From: Cardinalis cardinalis
Taxonomy: Eukaryota; Chordata; Aves; Passeriformes; Cardinalidae
DNA: 64,000 nt
NCBI GenBank assembly: GCA_014549065.1
Contig: JACDOX010000044.1
Coordinates: forward strand, 5,250,801-5,314,800
Direction: 5' to 3'
The position numbers and the translations under genes are program-made. The notes beneath the pieces are model-generated. The model did not search any database, was not told the DNA's origin, and was given only the letters and a program-made list of their open reading frames with translations. This document shows, piece after piece, positions 50,337 through 61,294 of this stretch; the stretch's first letter is position 1; each line of letters opens with the position of its first letter.

Positions 50337-53300
50337 AGCCTCCTTTTTGAATATCAGTGATGTTGTACAGAACAAGGCTCCCCATTCCTGCAACTGAAAG
50401 GCCTCACACAGACTTCAGAAAGACTCATTGCAAATTGGTGACCTACTTAAGGAGATCTATAAAGTGCATTATGATTGTATTGTGGGTCCCTTGTCAGAAG
50501 GTCACAAGTTATCCCTCTATGCAGCATAATTGCTATATTTCAAATACCTATCAGGAAGAATTTTACTCAAGGAAGTATATGTCATTTTGGAGTTGTACCA
50601 AATAAAGCAGCAATTGTAACATTACATTCTTCTAAAAAAAAAAAAAGACACACAGACATTCCACACACCTGCATCCATTAAAGATAATCCAAAATGACAT
50701 TTTCTTGAAGAAGTCTGTGCTGGGGGAATTGCAAGTGCAGTAGTCACATCATAATTTCCCTCGGAAGGAAGTGGGATAGATACATCAAATTTTCCAACTA
50801 TTACAGCTTGTGATTGCAATATCCAAAATCCAAAGGAATGACATTTTAGATTACATACACAGTTCCAACAAGCTTTAGCTGGGAAACAATGTCCAATATA
50901 GAAATCTGTGGTCTGCTGGAAACAGGAACGGCTGTTCTCTGGATACTCCAGATAAGCCATCCACTGCAGGATTACAGACCAGCACTGTGTACCTCCTGAC
51001 AGACTTCACATTAAAAAAACATTCAGGATAGAATCCCAAAATCTTTTGTAAATGCAGGGAAAGAAAGGAGGGAGACAAAACAAACAAACAAACCCAAACC
51101 AAAAATGCAAAAGAACACAGCAACAGAAGTGGTAAGGAAGGATTCACATTACACAGCACATATGGGTAAAAAAACCACAACATACATCTTGCTGAAACAA
51201 AAACACCCAAACAACAAAAACCTGTGTCCTTTGAAGCAAGTGGTGGGAATTTGCACCATTTTGAAACCACAGTATTTCAGTCAGTAACACACACATGCAA
51301 GGGCAAAGCAAAAGAAAAGGAGTTAACATGATCCCTGAAATTCTCAACTGTCTCCATCAGTGAGATGTATTCAAAAAGACAGCTATAAAGGGTGCTTTTT
51401 TTCTTTCCTTCAGCAGTCTTTGGAACAGAAAAAAAAAAATTAAATAAATAAGATAAAATTGTGGGGGAGAAGGAAGAGGTAAAAGAGAGAAAAAAAAATC
51501 CAGAGAGCTACTGAAAATGTCCTTACAGGGTCAGCTGTCACGGGAATGCATTTGAGTATTCAAGGTACCCACCCATGCAGAACATCAAAAACTGGGCTTG
51601 GGTCCCTCCCCTATTCTCACGGGCTTGAGCCAAGGCTTGGTTTGTGACACTGAAGAGCAATGCAGGGCAGTGCCTCTGCAGGGCTCCTAAACAGAGACCC
51701 ACTGATCAAACAGAACAGTGGCACAGCTTCTGCTTAGGGCCTCCCTTGTCTCCTGGAATCCTCCAACACAACACAACGGCTTTAGCACTAAAAAAACCAG
51801 TAAACAGCTCAGCAGCTCCCAGTGCTGGGCTCTTCTGAGCTAAACTCCCCATCTAACCTAGGCCTGCCCAAAATTAGGCAGCATACTTGTAGCTAACATG
51901 CCCCTTACTCCTTGCTCAAAGGAAAATGTTGACTTTCCCAAGTATGCTGCAAACAGCACTTCTGCAACACACTGAAGCCTCTCTTCCTCACTCTGAGAGC
52001 AATGAAAAAAAATCTCATTAAGGCAGGCTTGGGATCAGCAACTTCAGAATGGAAAAAGCCTGCTACAACAAATAAGCAAGGACCAGAACTGACTCTGATA
52101 AAACATGTGGTTGCTCAACACATCTGAAAATGCGGTTGCTCTATTTTGGTGTTGGACTATTAACCAAGCAACTCAGTTAAAATTTTACAACTGCAGGCCC
52201 ATGCACAAGTTATTGTCCATTACTGCACCTACCAAAAAAAACAACCAGAAAATAAATAGGGAGTTTCCAGCAAGACAATAAAAAAAATGAAAAACCAGCA
52301 ACTCTATGCGTCAGCACCATCATTTCACAAACAAAACCTGTGTATGCACACACACGGACATACACATGTGGGTACATATGTTTGGGGTATAGGTGCAATT
52401 CTCAGATTTCACCTAAAGCCAAAATTCTGTTTCACTTCCCCAACTTTGATAAAAAAATCAGAACTGGGTCTGTTCCCCAAATCATGGTATTTCTATGTCA
52501 ATATATGTGCCTGCCCATGATAAAGAGATGTTCTAAGACTGCATTAGTCAGAACGTTCCTACTCCCCGAACTTTAAACAGTGTTCATTGATGCACTGGCC
52601 TCACCTCTGTAAGTGGATTCTTGGTTTCTAGGGAGTGGCAAAGGGACTTACTGTAAAAACTCATATATATTGTGTGCAGTGACTCTCACAAATTAATTAC
52701 TTGCCCTTGGTATAAAACCACTAAGAGTCTTACTCAAAGGGGCCAGGTTTAGAGTAGACCTCCTTTCAGAACAGTGCTGTGCAATGCTGGCACCTCTGAG
52801 CAGGATTTTGCAGTAGGGTAATTCACAGCTAAATTTTAAGTATCACTTCTACAAAAGCACAGATAGTCCTATTTAATTTCATTTTAACTTTGTATTGCTG
52901 TAAGAAAACACTCATGTTGGTCTTTTGTATTTATGACACCCTGCTCTAAGTTTTAGAAACACATAGCCCCGTTCCAAAGTTCAAAATCAATGACTCTACC
53001 TGATATAAATCAATGCAACTGCAATCAAATCAGTAAAGCTCTCACAATTAATAGTAGCAAAGCTATAATCCAAACTACTCAAAACACTGCGCATAATATT
53101 TCAAAGCTGTTCCCTGACAGGTACCCACTGTAATGAATTGGAGTTGTGCTACAGGCCTCTGAAGCATTAGGTTTGTAGCCACTGAAATAATTTCTGTGTA
53201 ATTACTCACATGTTGACTAACGTGCTTTAAAAAAATAATTTTCAAAAATCCTGGCAGAGTGAGTACCAATGGATGCTCTGTAAAGGTTTATTACTCTTAG

Positions 53301-53601
53301 GCATTTAAATGAAATCTACAACTTCGTATTTCCTAACTGGGACAGCTGCCAAACTCCTCTTTGCTTTCTTCAGAATGGTGTCTATTTCATGACCCTTGAA
53401 ACTGAAAGCTGTCAAGCCTCAAACAAAAGTGTCTTGATTTTAATTTTGGACTGTTTTCACAAATACATTTTAGAAGTGTACACAGATTTCTACTCTTCTA
53501 CTGTGTTCATTGCTTTGTTTGGCCTGAAATGCCACCTCTGGCAAAGATATTACAAAACAATTACTAGAAACTTGATGTTGAAGCAGGAGAATGGTTTTGA
53601 A

Positions 53602-53672
53602 AAGATACCTCATGTGAGATTCTGAAGCTTCTCTTCCGAAGATACCACATGTGAGATTCTTGAGCATCTTCC
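53602..53672. repeat. Imperfect tandem duplication, 37-bp period
   Basis: AAGATACCTCATGTGAGATT at 53,602 recurs as AAGATACCACATGTGAGATT at 53,639. The similarity continues into CTGAAGCTTCT versus CTTGAGCATCT. Confidence 0.88.
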
Positions 53673-56269
53673 CCTCAGAGGTAAGCCAAGAGAAGTGCTC
53701 CACTAACTACAGTGGGAGCTCCCATCACAGATGCAGCAGTACCTCCCTCGGATGGGAGTGGGCCTGAAGAAGTAGAGATCAAAAGCTCAAAAATGGAGGG
53801 GGAAAAAAGACCCAGATGGAGGGTTTCAGGCAGGCTGAAAAAATCCCTCACTGAGCACCACTCAGTAAGTAAAACTGTGGTCCACAACAGTTTAAAATGA
53901 CGTTTCCACTGTCTGAAAAGACTAGCTACCTTGCTGTAGTTACAGATACTTGGTGCAATGACTGGTAAAAGCATCTGCCTTACAGGCAAAATCAGAAGGC
54001 TCTCTAAAAAGACTGCTGAAGTAAAAGCTGTAGTGCCAAGGTGTCTTTAGAGAAGTTGTCCTAAAAATGAACACTTAGCTTGCAGACAGGAATTTCAGAC
54101 TGCACTGTAGAGATTATCTAGTGAGGAATGTAAAGCAAGCATTACACTGCAAACCTGGAGGCCAAAACCAGGCAATGAGATAACATCCTAGATAGAATCA
54201 CATCACAGATTTGAGTAGGAGTGGTTTCCTTGCCATTAATTTAGGCAAGAATTAAAAGTAGATGCTTAAAAGCAAAGTTCTCCTTCTACTTCATCAGACT
54301 GTTCTGGGAGCTTCCACTGCCACTAAGCACAAGGATGAGATAAGGGAGTGCTGGAGCATCTCAACACCTACAGAAACAGGACATACTCACATGCATCCCA
54401 AGCAGGATTAAGGAGCCTCACATTAAGTGCTGGTGACGATCGTGACAAACATTTGGCAAGGCAGGCATGACCCCAGGAGATGAGGCAGTCAGAGGCTAGC
54501 ATGTCACACCCCCTTACTGGGACAGGTACATTCCTACAAATACACCAATGCATACTGAATTCCTGCAAATGACAATTTCTAGCTCTCCATCCTGCAACTG
54601 AAAGCACTGCCTGAAGACATAGCAGAGACTGAAGTGTGGATGTACACTCAGAATTTGGCATCATGGTGCATTTTTCATATTCCCATCCCAGCAGGAGGGC
54701 ATTTATTGAATGAGAAAAGGACCAGCAGGGAAGAAACGGGCATCCATAAACATCTCTCCAGAATGCTCACCAGTACATCCTACCCCAACAAGCAGCCCAT
54801 CAGATGGGGCAGACAAAACCTTTATTTTGCAGGGCTGTCTTGATGTTTCAGTACTGTCCTCAGTAATCCATCAATATTGTGATGTCTATCTCTCAGATGA
54901 TCACCACTCCAAAAAAACTTGATTTTTGAGTTGTTCTTACAAACCTCTTGTAATATGCGAGAGGTGTCTAGGGAATGAAAATCTTTATCAAAATCACTCC
55001 AATCGCAGCATTCAGCTGTTTCCACAATCACCAAGTAATATAATTACAACGGGAAAAAAATAAAAGAAACTTATTTAAAGCATAGAAATCCTTATCCCTA
55101 TCGTCCATGCTTTAGCTTTTCCCTGATCCATTCTTGCTCCCTGAATTCCATCTCTTTCATCAATCTTTTACCCATCCTTTATATTGTGTCACACATTAAA
55201 TTGCTTCCTAGTCAATCTACACCAGTCCCAAAACTATTAGTATTAAAATTATTAATAAATCCCCCATTCCTAGGACTTCTTCATTTACAAAGACTTCCCT
55301 TCCCCGTGTGCATGAATAAATGTGTTGATGATGCATCCACTCATGCTCTGAATGTGAAAACCCTGACGGCCCTCCAGCTGAGTGCTGCCCAAAGCTAAAG
55401 GTCATGCACATTCCTGCTCAGTCCTGGCTGATCATTCACTCTACCTGCCTCTAAATATCTATTTATTTATTTTTCTAACAGCCCTGCAACACTGGGCTGA
55501 GATGCCCAGCTCATCAGTCAGCTGGCTGGGTGTGCATGCCTGCATTTTCACCTACAAACCTGCTTGCACTTCCCTCCCACCCAGCAAGGAGCACCAGCTT
55601 CGTGTTTGCACCAGCAAGCACTGGGCAATTTGCTTTCTGTTTCAGGAGGAAAAAAGCCTTTCCTGCAATCAGTGCTTGGACAGGCAAGCTGAGCACCTCT
55701 GCCACATCACCCCTGACGGGGAGGAAGGACATGGTCCCCATGGCATCCCAACCTGGGGGATGCACAGCCAAGCAAACAAAGGAGGGGGGTGGAGGGCTGG
55801 ATCCCGCAGGGCACAGGGACAAATTCAAATATCCTAGGCTAAGACATAAACTACTTCATCTCCGGAGGGCACCAAGAGACTGAAACACCAACTCCCACTC
55901 TTGTCACAAAAACACATCTCCATGAGGAGTTGGTAGCCTCAACTTAATAAATACCATTAAAACCTCACTGCCTGCAAAGCAGCACTCAATGTTTTCACTC
56001 TCATCAATCTACACTGTCATTTATCTTGTTCTGGAATTCAATGCAAAACTAAACATACCTTCTCCTAACCACCCCAAGAAGAAAAGGCAAAATACATACT
56101 TTTCAATAAGAGAAATTATTTGGAACTCACAGGTGAAGACTACTAGCTTTACAAAAACTTCAATCCTTTTGGAAATAAATACACCCGAGATTTCTATCCA
56201 CTTTATTTTTTGCTAGCAGGTAACAAGACAGCAATCACTTTATAGTAAATCAAGCCTAAATAAGAAAAA

Positions 56270-56292
56270 AGTACTCTTAAAGTACTCTTAAA
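56270..56292. repeat. Two tandem 11-bp units
   Basis: GTACTCTTAAA is repeated head to tail twice without mismatch. Confidence 0.9.
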
Positions 56293-57549
56293 GAGCAGGA
56301 ACCAGCGCAGCCTCGACCACAACAAGGGAGTCTGACTCCTGTTCTCTCAGAGCAGTTTAATCTTTAGGAAAAAAATACAGCTTTACCATGGAACCCTAAC
56401 CTGAACTTTGTCACCCAACATTGGCATGGATCTAAAGTGACGACTGCAGACTTCTTGACAGCAGACCATTTTAACCTGTAACACCTGGTTTACTCCCATG
56501 AAAAGCTCCATGGAAGAATTCTTCCTAATGAATGCACAGTAGAAGCCTGTTCGTATTGCAAACCCCTGGAAATGATGATAAATGAGCTCTACAAAGCACA
56601 TGCTACTACTCAATACCAAGCAGGCAGCACTGGCTGCACTCTTAAGAGGCAGTATTCCACAATGAAAATGGAATTTATTTCTTTTCAACTCCAGGGAAGA
56701 TTTCTTTTTGGTCAGCTTCGAAAATTTTGATTCTACACTCTGGAATAATGAGTGCTGTAATACACAGAGAAATTGCAGCCGGCAGACTACCTCTCTGCCT
56801 TATATCAAGAAACAGATGGCATTTTCGCCTTTTCCCTTGCATCTCAGCCTCCCTCTAAGCAGCTGGCTGCCTGGAACCAGAACTGTGAGAGTGGAAATGG
56901 CAATAACTCCTAAGGAGTGATCTAAACAGGAAAGTAAATACAATAGACATGGGTTGTTTTGGTTAACACGATAATGAACTCCACAGTTGACAAGCAGAAA
57001 CAATACATTGCTGTTGGCCAAAATACGAGTTGTTTTAACTACCGCAGAGAAGAATCTCATGCCTATCAGGAAAGGGAGAGAAAGTGAGGCTCCTTTCCTA
57101 CCTCGCCACCCCTCAAGCAAAACCACACATCTGCCTGTCTGTAGGGGAAAGGCTAAGGAAAAAAGCCCAACACAATGTATTGGAAGTCAGGGTTACTTCC
57201 CTCGACAACTCCTAGTGCAAGTCTGCTGATCAAAGTCAGTCCTTGAAGACAATCTCCCAAATAACCAGGGCATATCTCTGGGGTAGTGTAGCTACATCTT
57301 CATTAGCACTAACGGGCACCAGCTGGAGGTAGGCTCCTTAAACTGGGAAACAGGGTTGTTCTCCGGCTGATGGTTCCTCCCTGCCATCAGCCTTACAACC
57401 GGTACCTCCAAGTTACGCGGTCAAAAGATGATTGCAAGGGGAACACAAATAAATAATTAAGGGAGCAAATAAAACAAAGGGTTAAAAGGAAAGAGGCATT
57501 AAAAATGCAATTCCAGCTATACATATCGGCCCTTGCTCAAAACAAACGC

Positions 57550-58600
57550 CAGTCCTACACTGATAAGAGGCAGCAAAGGCAGCCTCACGGGCAGGAGGTG
57601 GGAGCTCCGCACATCCCTACCTACACCGAACGCTTCGCTCTCCGGCTGCACGGCAGGGCGAAGCTCCCCGCGTCTACCTGTAACCCGGGGCTGCTGGATT
57701 CACACCTCTACCCCAGCCCCGCACAGCCACGCACAGGCAGCCCCCAGTTCGGCAGCATCCCCCCCGACTCATGCCCCCCGATATCCAAGAAAGCAATCGC
57801 TTCTCGAAGCGCCCTTCACCGATTAAACTGCAACGCAGATCCACGAAGGAGCGGGCATGAAGACGGGAGAAGGGGGGGAGAAGGGGGGAGATTGAGGAAA
57901 CATAATGAAACTCACGAATTCCTCAGTGTAACACCAGCAAAGCCCCCGGTCCAACGCGGTGCCTTTCACAGAAAAAGACCAAGAGAGAGCTAGAACAAAA
58001 CCTACCAGGTTCCCTCCATCTCCTCACTGTCTTTGCCACCCTAGCTGCCCACAGCCAAACCAGGAGCCTACAGGGCATTTCCAAACAAGATGCACACCCC
58101 TCGTCTCCACTGTCGCCCAGCATGCAGACCGAGAGAGGCTCCCCCGTTACCTGGAGGATCCAGCCCCCCTGAAGACAAACTACCCTTATTAGAGCATAAT
58201 TCAATCCAAGCGTGCGCCCAGGGCGGCCGGCACCCTTCAGCCCAGCGCAAGCGGGCAAGGGAGCAACCGAGGGCCAGGCAACCGAGGGCTGAAGAGCATC
58301 CATCCTGTCCTTAGTTACCTTTAGTCACCTCCGGCTCCTGAGATGCGAGTCCCCATCAGATCCTCAACAACCTGCAGCAGGGAGCTGCTGCCACAATCCA
58401 GCCATTAAAACCAGAGGTGGGAGTAGGAAGCAGACCTGGCCACAGTACTAAAGCCCCCAGCCAGGAGGAAAAGGGGGCCGGACGAGAAGCACGGACGTCC
58501 GCCTCAAGCAAGGAAAAATTAAAAAAAAAATTAAAAAAAAATACAAAGAAGTAAAAGTCTTTCCTTTTTTGCCGTGTTCTTCTGCTACACAAGCTTCCTC
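57550..58600. promoter_or_regulatory. CpG-island shore, GC-rich flank
   Basis: GC content and CpG frequency rise from about 57,590 (GAACGCTTCGCTCTCCGGCTGC at 57,628-57,649 is typical) and remain raised but uneven to about 58,320. An AT patch with two A runs follows at 58,514-58,542. Open frames here on both strands (for example 162 codons at 57,505-57,993) are explained by GC richness. If the gene runs on the minus strand, this lies in its first intron. Confidence 0.6.
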
Positions 58601-58715
58601 CCGGAGGACGAGTGTGTGAGGATGGGGGAGGCGATCACTCCCTCCTCTTCCCCGCCGTCGCCGACCCCTCTGGACGAAAGCCCCGCTCCGATTTACCTCC
58701 TCCAGGTGGGCAACT

Positions 58716-58781
58716 TCAGAGCAAGGTGATGTCTCCGGAGCCGGCGCCACCGGCCAGGCGATTCGGATGCGGCAGAGTCAT
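58716..58781 (-). CDS. Candidate upstream ORF, 21 codons
   Basis: ATG at 58,781 on the minus strand, with G at -3, opens a 21-codon frame beginning MTLPHPNRLAGG and ending DITLL before a TGA at 58,716. It lies between the triplet tract and the splice donor. If this is 5' UTR it would be a short upstream ORF that could lower translation of the main frame. The peptide itself resembles nothing I know. Confidence 0.2.
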   Translation of the reverse strand: MTLPHPNRLAGGAGSGDITLL

Positions 58782-58787
58782 TGCCTG

Positions 58788-58831
58788 TGCTGCTGCTGCC
58801 GCTGCTGCCGCCGCCGCTGCTGCTGCTGCTG
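58788..58831 (-). repeat. Mixed CAG/CGG triplet tract
   Basis: On the minus strand, CAG units interrupted by CGG run for about 14 triplets (plus strand GCTGCTGCCGCTGCTGCC and so on). Triplet tracts of this sort are common in 5' UTRs of CpG-island genes. The interruptions suggest a stable tract. Translated poly-Ala, poly-Cys or poly-Ser frames through it are artefacts. Confidence 0.9.
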
Positions 58832-59060
58832 GGGAAGAACAGCCGCTGCCGAAGAGACCACCAAAAAAAAAAAAAATAAAAAAGGAGAAAAATCTTCCAC
58901 CATCCCCCTTTCTCGCTCTCTCCCCTCCAGCACCAGCCGCTCTTCGCATCCGCTCCCCTGCCCGCGGCCCCTCGCTCCGCCGGGGCTGGGGGACACAAAG
59001 GCGCCCGCGCAGAGGGAGGCGGGTGGTCCTCAGCCCCCCGCGCTCCGCAGACACCCTGGA

Positions 59061-59092
59061 TCCTTCCTCCTCTTCCTCCTCCTCCTCCTCCC
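59061..59092. repeat. (TCC)n polypyrimidine tract
   Basis: TCCTTCCTCCTCTTCCTCCT followed by further CCT units forms a 32-bp pure pyrimidine run, GGA-rich on the minus strand. Confidence 0.9.
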
Positions 59093-59133
59093 GCTGCGGA
59101 GACCGCCAGCCCCGGCGCGGCGCGGCTCGGCGC

Positions 59134-59190
59134 GGGCGGGCGGGCGGAGGGGGCGGCTCCGCGGGCGCGGAGGGGGCGGCTGGGCGGGCG
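59134..59190 (+). promoter_or_regulatory. GC-box cluster with G-quadruplex motif
   Basis: GGGCGGGCGGGCGGAGGGGG at 59,134 fits the canonical four-run G-quadruplex rule with loops of 1, 1 and 4. It overlaps Sp1-type GGGCGG boxes, and two more GGGGCGGCT words follow by 59,180. Such clusters sit close to transcription starts of CpG-island promoters. Confidence 0.7.
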
Positions 59191-59619
59191 CGCCCCGCGC
59201 GGTGCTCAGCGGGCGCGGGGGGGCCGCATGGCCGCCCCGCCGGCTCGGCACGGCTCGGCTCGGCACAGCGCACACGCTCCGCACACGGGCAGCGCGCTCC
59301 GGGGCGGCGGGACCCGCGGCATCCGCGTCCCCCGCAGGGCCGGGCCGGGAGCGGGGAACGGGGCCCGGGGAGGAGGCGGCGGCGGGCGGCGCGGCGCTGC
59401 TGCCCTGCCCGGCGGCGGCCGCACGGAGCCGGGCGGGCGGCGAGCCGAGGGGCGGGGGAGCGCCGAGGGCCCGGATCTGGGTTGCGCGGACGCGGGCTCC
59501 ACCTAGCAGCCGGCCGGCACCGCACCGCACCGCCGCGCCCGCACTGCCCGCACCCGCTGCGGTGCCAGCCCCCCGGCCGGCACCACCTGTCCCGCAGCCC
59601 CCTCCCGAAGGATCCCGCA

Positions 59620-59990
59620 CCGCCCGGTTGGACGCTCTGCCCGTGGCTCCCCTGCCAGGTAGCCAATGGCAGCCTCCACACAGGGCACAGACCCCCCCCC
59701 ACCGCACACTGGATCTCCCACGTCCCGATTGGCCGCTTGGAATTTCGTGCCCATCCGAGCGGCCAATTGCAGCCTGCCATTGCGGCAGCGATCCATCAGC
59801 TGTGCGGTTCCCTCAGCCCCGACTGGGTGCTCTGCCCACTGCTGCCCTCCCAGAAAGCCAATGGCAGCTCGTGTTTCCAGCACAGACCCATTCCCCGCTA
59901 GATTCCCCAGCTCACCATTGGCCTCTGAGCCTGTTGTCCACATCCAAGCAGCCCATGAGATCCTACCTGCTGCTCAGGGATGGTCTCCCT
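59620..59990. promoter_or_regulatory. Tandemly duplicated CCAAT-box module (about 190 bp, two copies)
   Basis: Two diverged direct copies lie at about 59,620-59,808 and 59,811-59,990. Matching landmarks are CTCTGCCC (59,635 and 59,830), AGCCAATGGCAG (59,661 and 59,856), CAGCACAGACCC-like sequence (59,686 and 59,879), ATTGGCC (59,728 and 59,917) and GCCCATCCGAGC / TCCACATCCAAGC (about 59,749 and 59,937). Offsets run from 195 down to 188 bases. Each copy carries a forward CCAAT and an inverted ATTGG box, and a further CCAAT lies at 59,763-59,767 in the left copy. CCAAT boxes bind NF-Y. The module lies at the right edge of the CpG island, upstream of the proposed minus-strand exon. Confidence 0.75.
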
Positions 59991-61178
59991 GCTGCCCAGC
60001 ACAGGGATGGGGCTCCGGGCAGCCTGGCATCAGCTGGGGCAGCAAGACACACTCTGTCCTTGCCCTGGCACCCCCAGCAGGTGGGAAACACAAACTCCCT
60101 CATCTCCTGAGAGTCAGGAACCTCCAGCAAAGAGGATAAGAAGCCAGCCTTTGTGTTAACATTTGTAATCTTACATGCTTACATGGGATCTCTGTAAATA
60201 ATATTGCGTGGCTGGAACATGCTAAACACTTCCCTCACAAACTGAATTGTTTGTTTCGTTTTGGTTTGTGAGGGATAGACCTAAACAAATGAAGCTCTTT
60301 TAACAACAAAACAAACAAAAGGTAGATTTCAGAAAATCAAAGTTTTCTAATTGCCTGAGCGCTAACACATGCAACACATCACACTTTATCCCAGTGACCA
60401 GACCTATCTGGAGATTTGTTGCTGCACTCCCAGCTTTGACGGTAGCCAAGAGAGCTAGAAGGGCCCAAATGAGGCCTCCTGGTCCAACCCAAAGGAAGAT
60501 CCATTCAGTTAATTATCCTGCTCAGCTTTTTCCTTAACAAGCTCTTAAGTATCCTTGATGATGGAGATCTTGCAAGGCCATTCTTTTAAATGGGATAAGG
60601 GAATTAAGTAACCTTGTTTGTTAACTCAGACTATGAGTCAGGAAGATGCTCACACATGTTCCTTGCTGAATTGCTAGTTAGGCAGGCACAGAAATGTGTA
60701 TTTAAGGTTAAGAATGCTATTCTGGATGCATTGATGTGCAGTAGAAAATTAGTACCAATAAACATAAGTGCTGTTTTCCCAATAATAAAACCAGGGCCCA
60801 TTCACTGACACTGCAAAAATAAAGAAAGAATATCGACTGTGGTCAGGGAAGGGAAATCTACAATTTTTAACAGATCTATCTTAACCACTTCCATTTCCAA
60901 TAGATCTCTGCGAAGTCTTGTTAGAGAACACCTGTCCTTTTCCTACATGGCTGCAGAATAGCCACATGTCCAAGTGAATTATGCTCAGTCTTCTACAATA
61001 ATTTGATTTAAGAAAAAGTACGTTTCAAAGCAATTGAAAAGCCGTTGTTCTTTGGACTTTGCATCTGACTTACCAAAATTATTATTCCCAGTGGAAAAAG
61101 CTCTTGGGGAATTTACTGCTTCACCTTTGGGAAAATCCTTTTTGTAACAGCCTTTCATCCAGTGTCTGCACGGAGGGG
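59991..61178. other. Gene-free flank right of the CpG island
   Basis: GC content falls quickly after about 60,110. No exon is recognised. The part at 60,440-60,610 has faint CR1-like words and is listed separately. Confidence 0.5.
60440..60610 (-). mobile_element. Faint CR1-like 3' remnant (uncertain)
   Basis: GAAGGGCCCAAATGAGGCCT, CTGGTCCAACCC, and later CCTTAACAAGCTCTTAAGTATCCTTGATGATGGAGAT-type sequence run in the same order as the inverted 3' UTR of an old CR1 or L2-like element, but identity is low and no tail octamer is seen. Confidence 0.3.
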
Positions 61179-61294
61179 AAAAACAAAAACGAAACCAACA
61201 AGCAAAGCAACAACCAAAAATCCCCACAACACCAACCAACCAAACAAGCCCATCCCCCTAAAAAACCCAAATCAAACTAGCAAAACCCCCAAAT
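61179..61294 (+). repeat. A/C-rich low-complexity tract
   Basis: About 115 bases are nearly free of G and T, in units such as AAAAACAAAAACGAAACC and CACCAACCAACCAAACAAG. It belongs to the same class as the tracts at 6,315, 15,219, 41,880 and 62,601. Confidence 0.85.

Larger units (their letters stand above)
50337..57500. other. Gene-free sequence, mostly unique
   Basis: No exon, RNA gene or further transposable element is recognised in about 7 kb. A-rich tracts occur at 50,634-50,646, 51,077-51,105 and 51,163-51,220, the last two of A/C type. Short tandem duplications at 53,602 and 56,270 are listed separately. The 151-codon frame at 55,382-55,837 overlaps open frames on both strands and matches nothing known to me. 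Confidence 0.5.
58697..59500 (-). other. Probable non-coding first exon of a minus-strand gene
   Basis: The minus strand ends in a good splice donor, GAG|GTAAAT, with the last exon base at 58,697, downstream of the GC-box cluster. Within the exon are a (GGA)n tract (59,061-59,092), a T-rich run, and a CAG/CGG triplet tract (58,788-58,831). A short upstream ORF of 21 residues runs from ATG at 58,781 (MTLPHPNRLAGG...DITLL) to a stop at 58,716. No longer start codon leads credibly to the donor, so the exon is probably 5' UTR. The transcription start (about 59,500 here) is a guess. A possible acceptor (TTCTTCCCCAG|CAG at 58,829) suggests 58,697-58,828 could instead be a second exon. A plus-strand gene is not excluded. 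Confidence 0.4.
58600..59850. promoter_or_regulatory. CpG island core, probable promoter
   Basis: This is a dense CpG island, by far the most CpG-rich sequence in the window, especially at 59,095-59,520 with words such as GGCGCGGCGCGGCTCGGCGC. GC-box cores (GGGCGG/GGGGCGG) cluster at 59,131-59,190. No TATA box is visible, as is usual for CpG-island promoters. Very long frames run through it on both strands (429 and 447 codons plus, 354 codons minus), but they are proline/arginine/alanine-rich products of GC richness and overlap each other, so none is credible as a protein. It marks the 5' end of a gene I cannot name. Confidence 0.88.

Noticed and set aside
55382..55883. 151- and 117-codon plus frames with a 104-codon minus frame
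   Set aside because: Mutually overlapping frames with no motif, no splice-site framing and no family resemblance; consistent with chance in a moderately GC-rich patch.
57505..58314. Frames of 162 and 126 codons on opposite strands
   Set aside because: GC-rich shore sequence, open on both strands, no recognisable protein; explained by composition.
58612..60110. Open frames of 429 and 447 codons on the plus strand and 354 codons on the minus strand
   Set aside because: They overlap in three frames inside a CpG island where stop codons are rare, translate to Pro/Arg/Ala/Gly-rich low-complexity protein, run through a poly(A) run and triplet tract, and carry no domain.
60985..61239. 84-codon minus frame near the CpG island as an upstream exon
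   Set aside because: It overlaps an A/C tract, shows no conserved protein features and lacks convincing splice sites.
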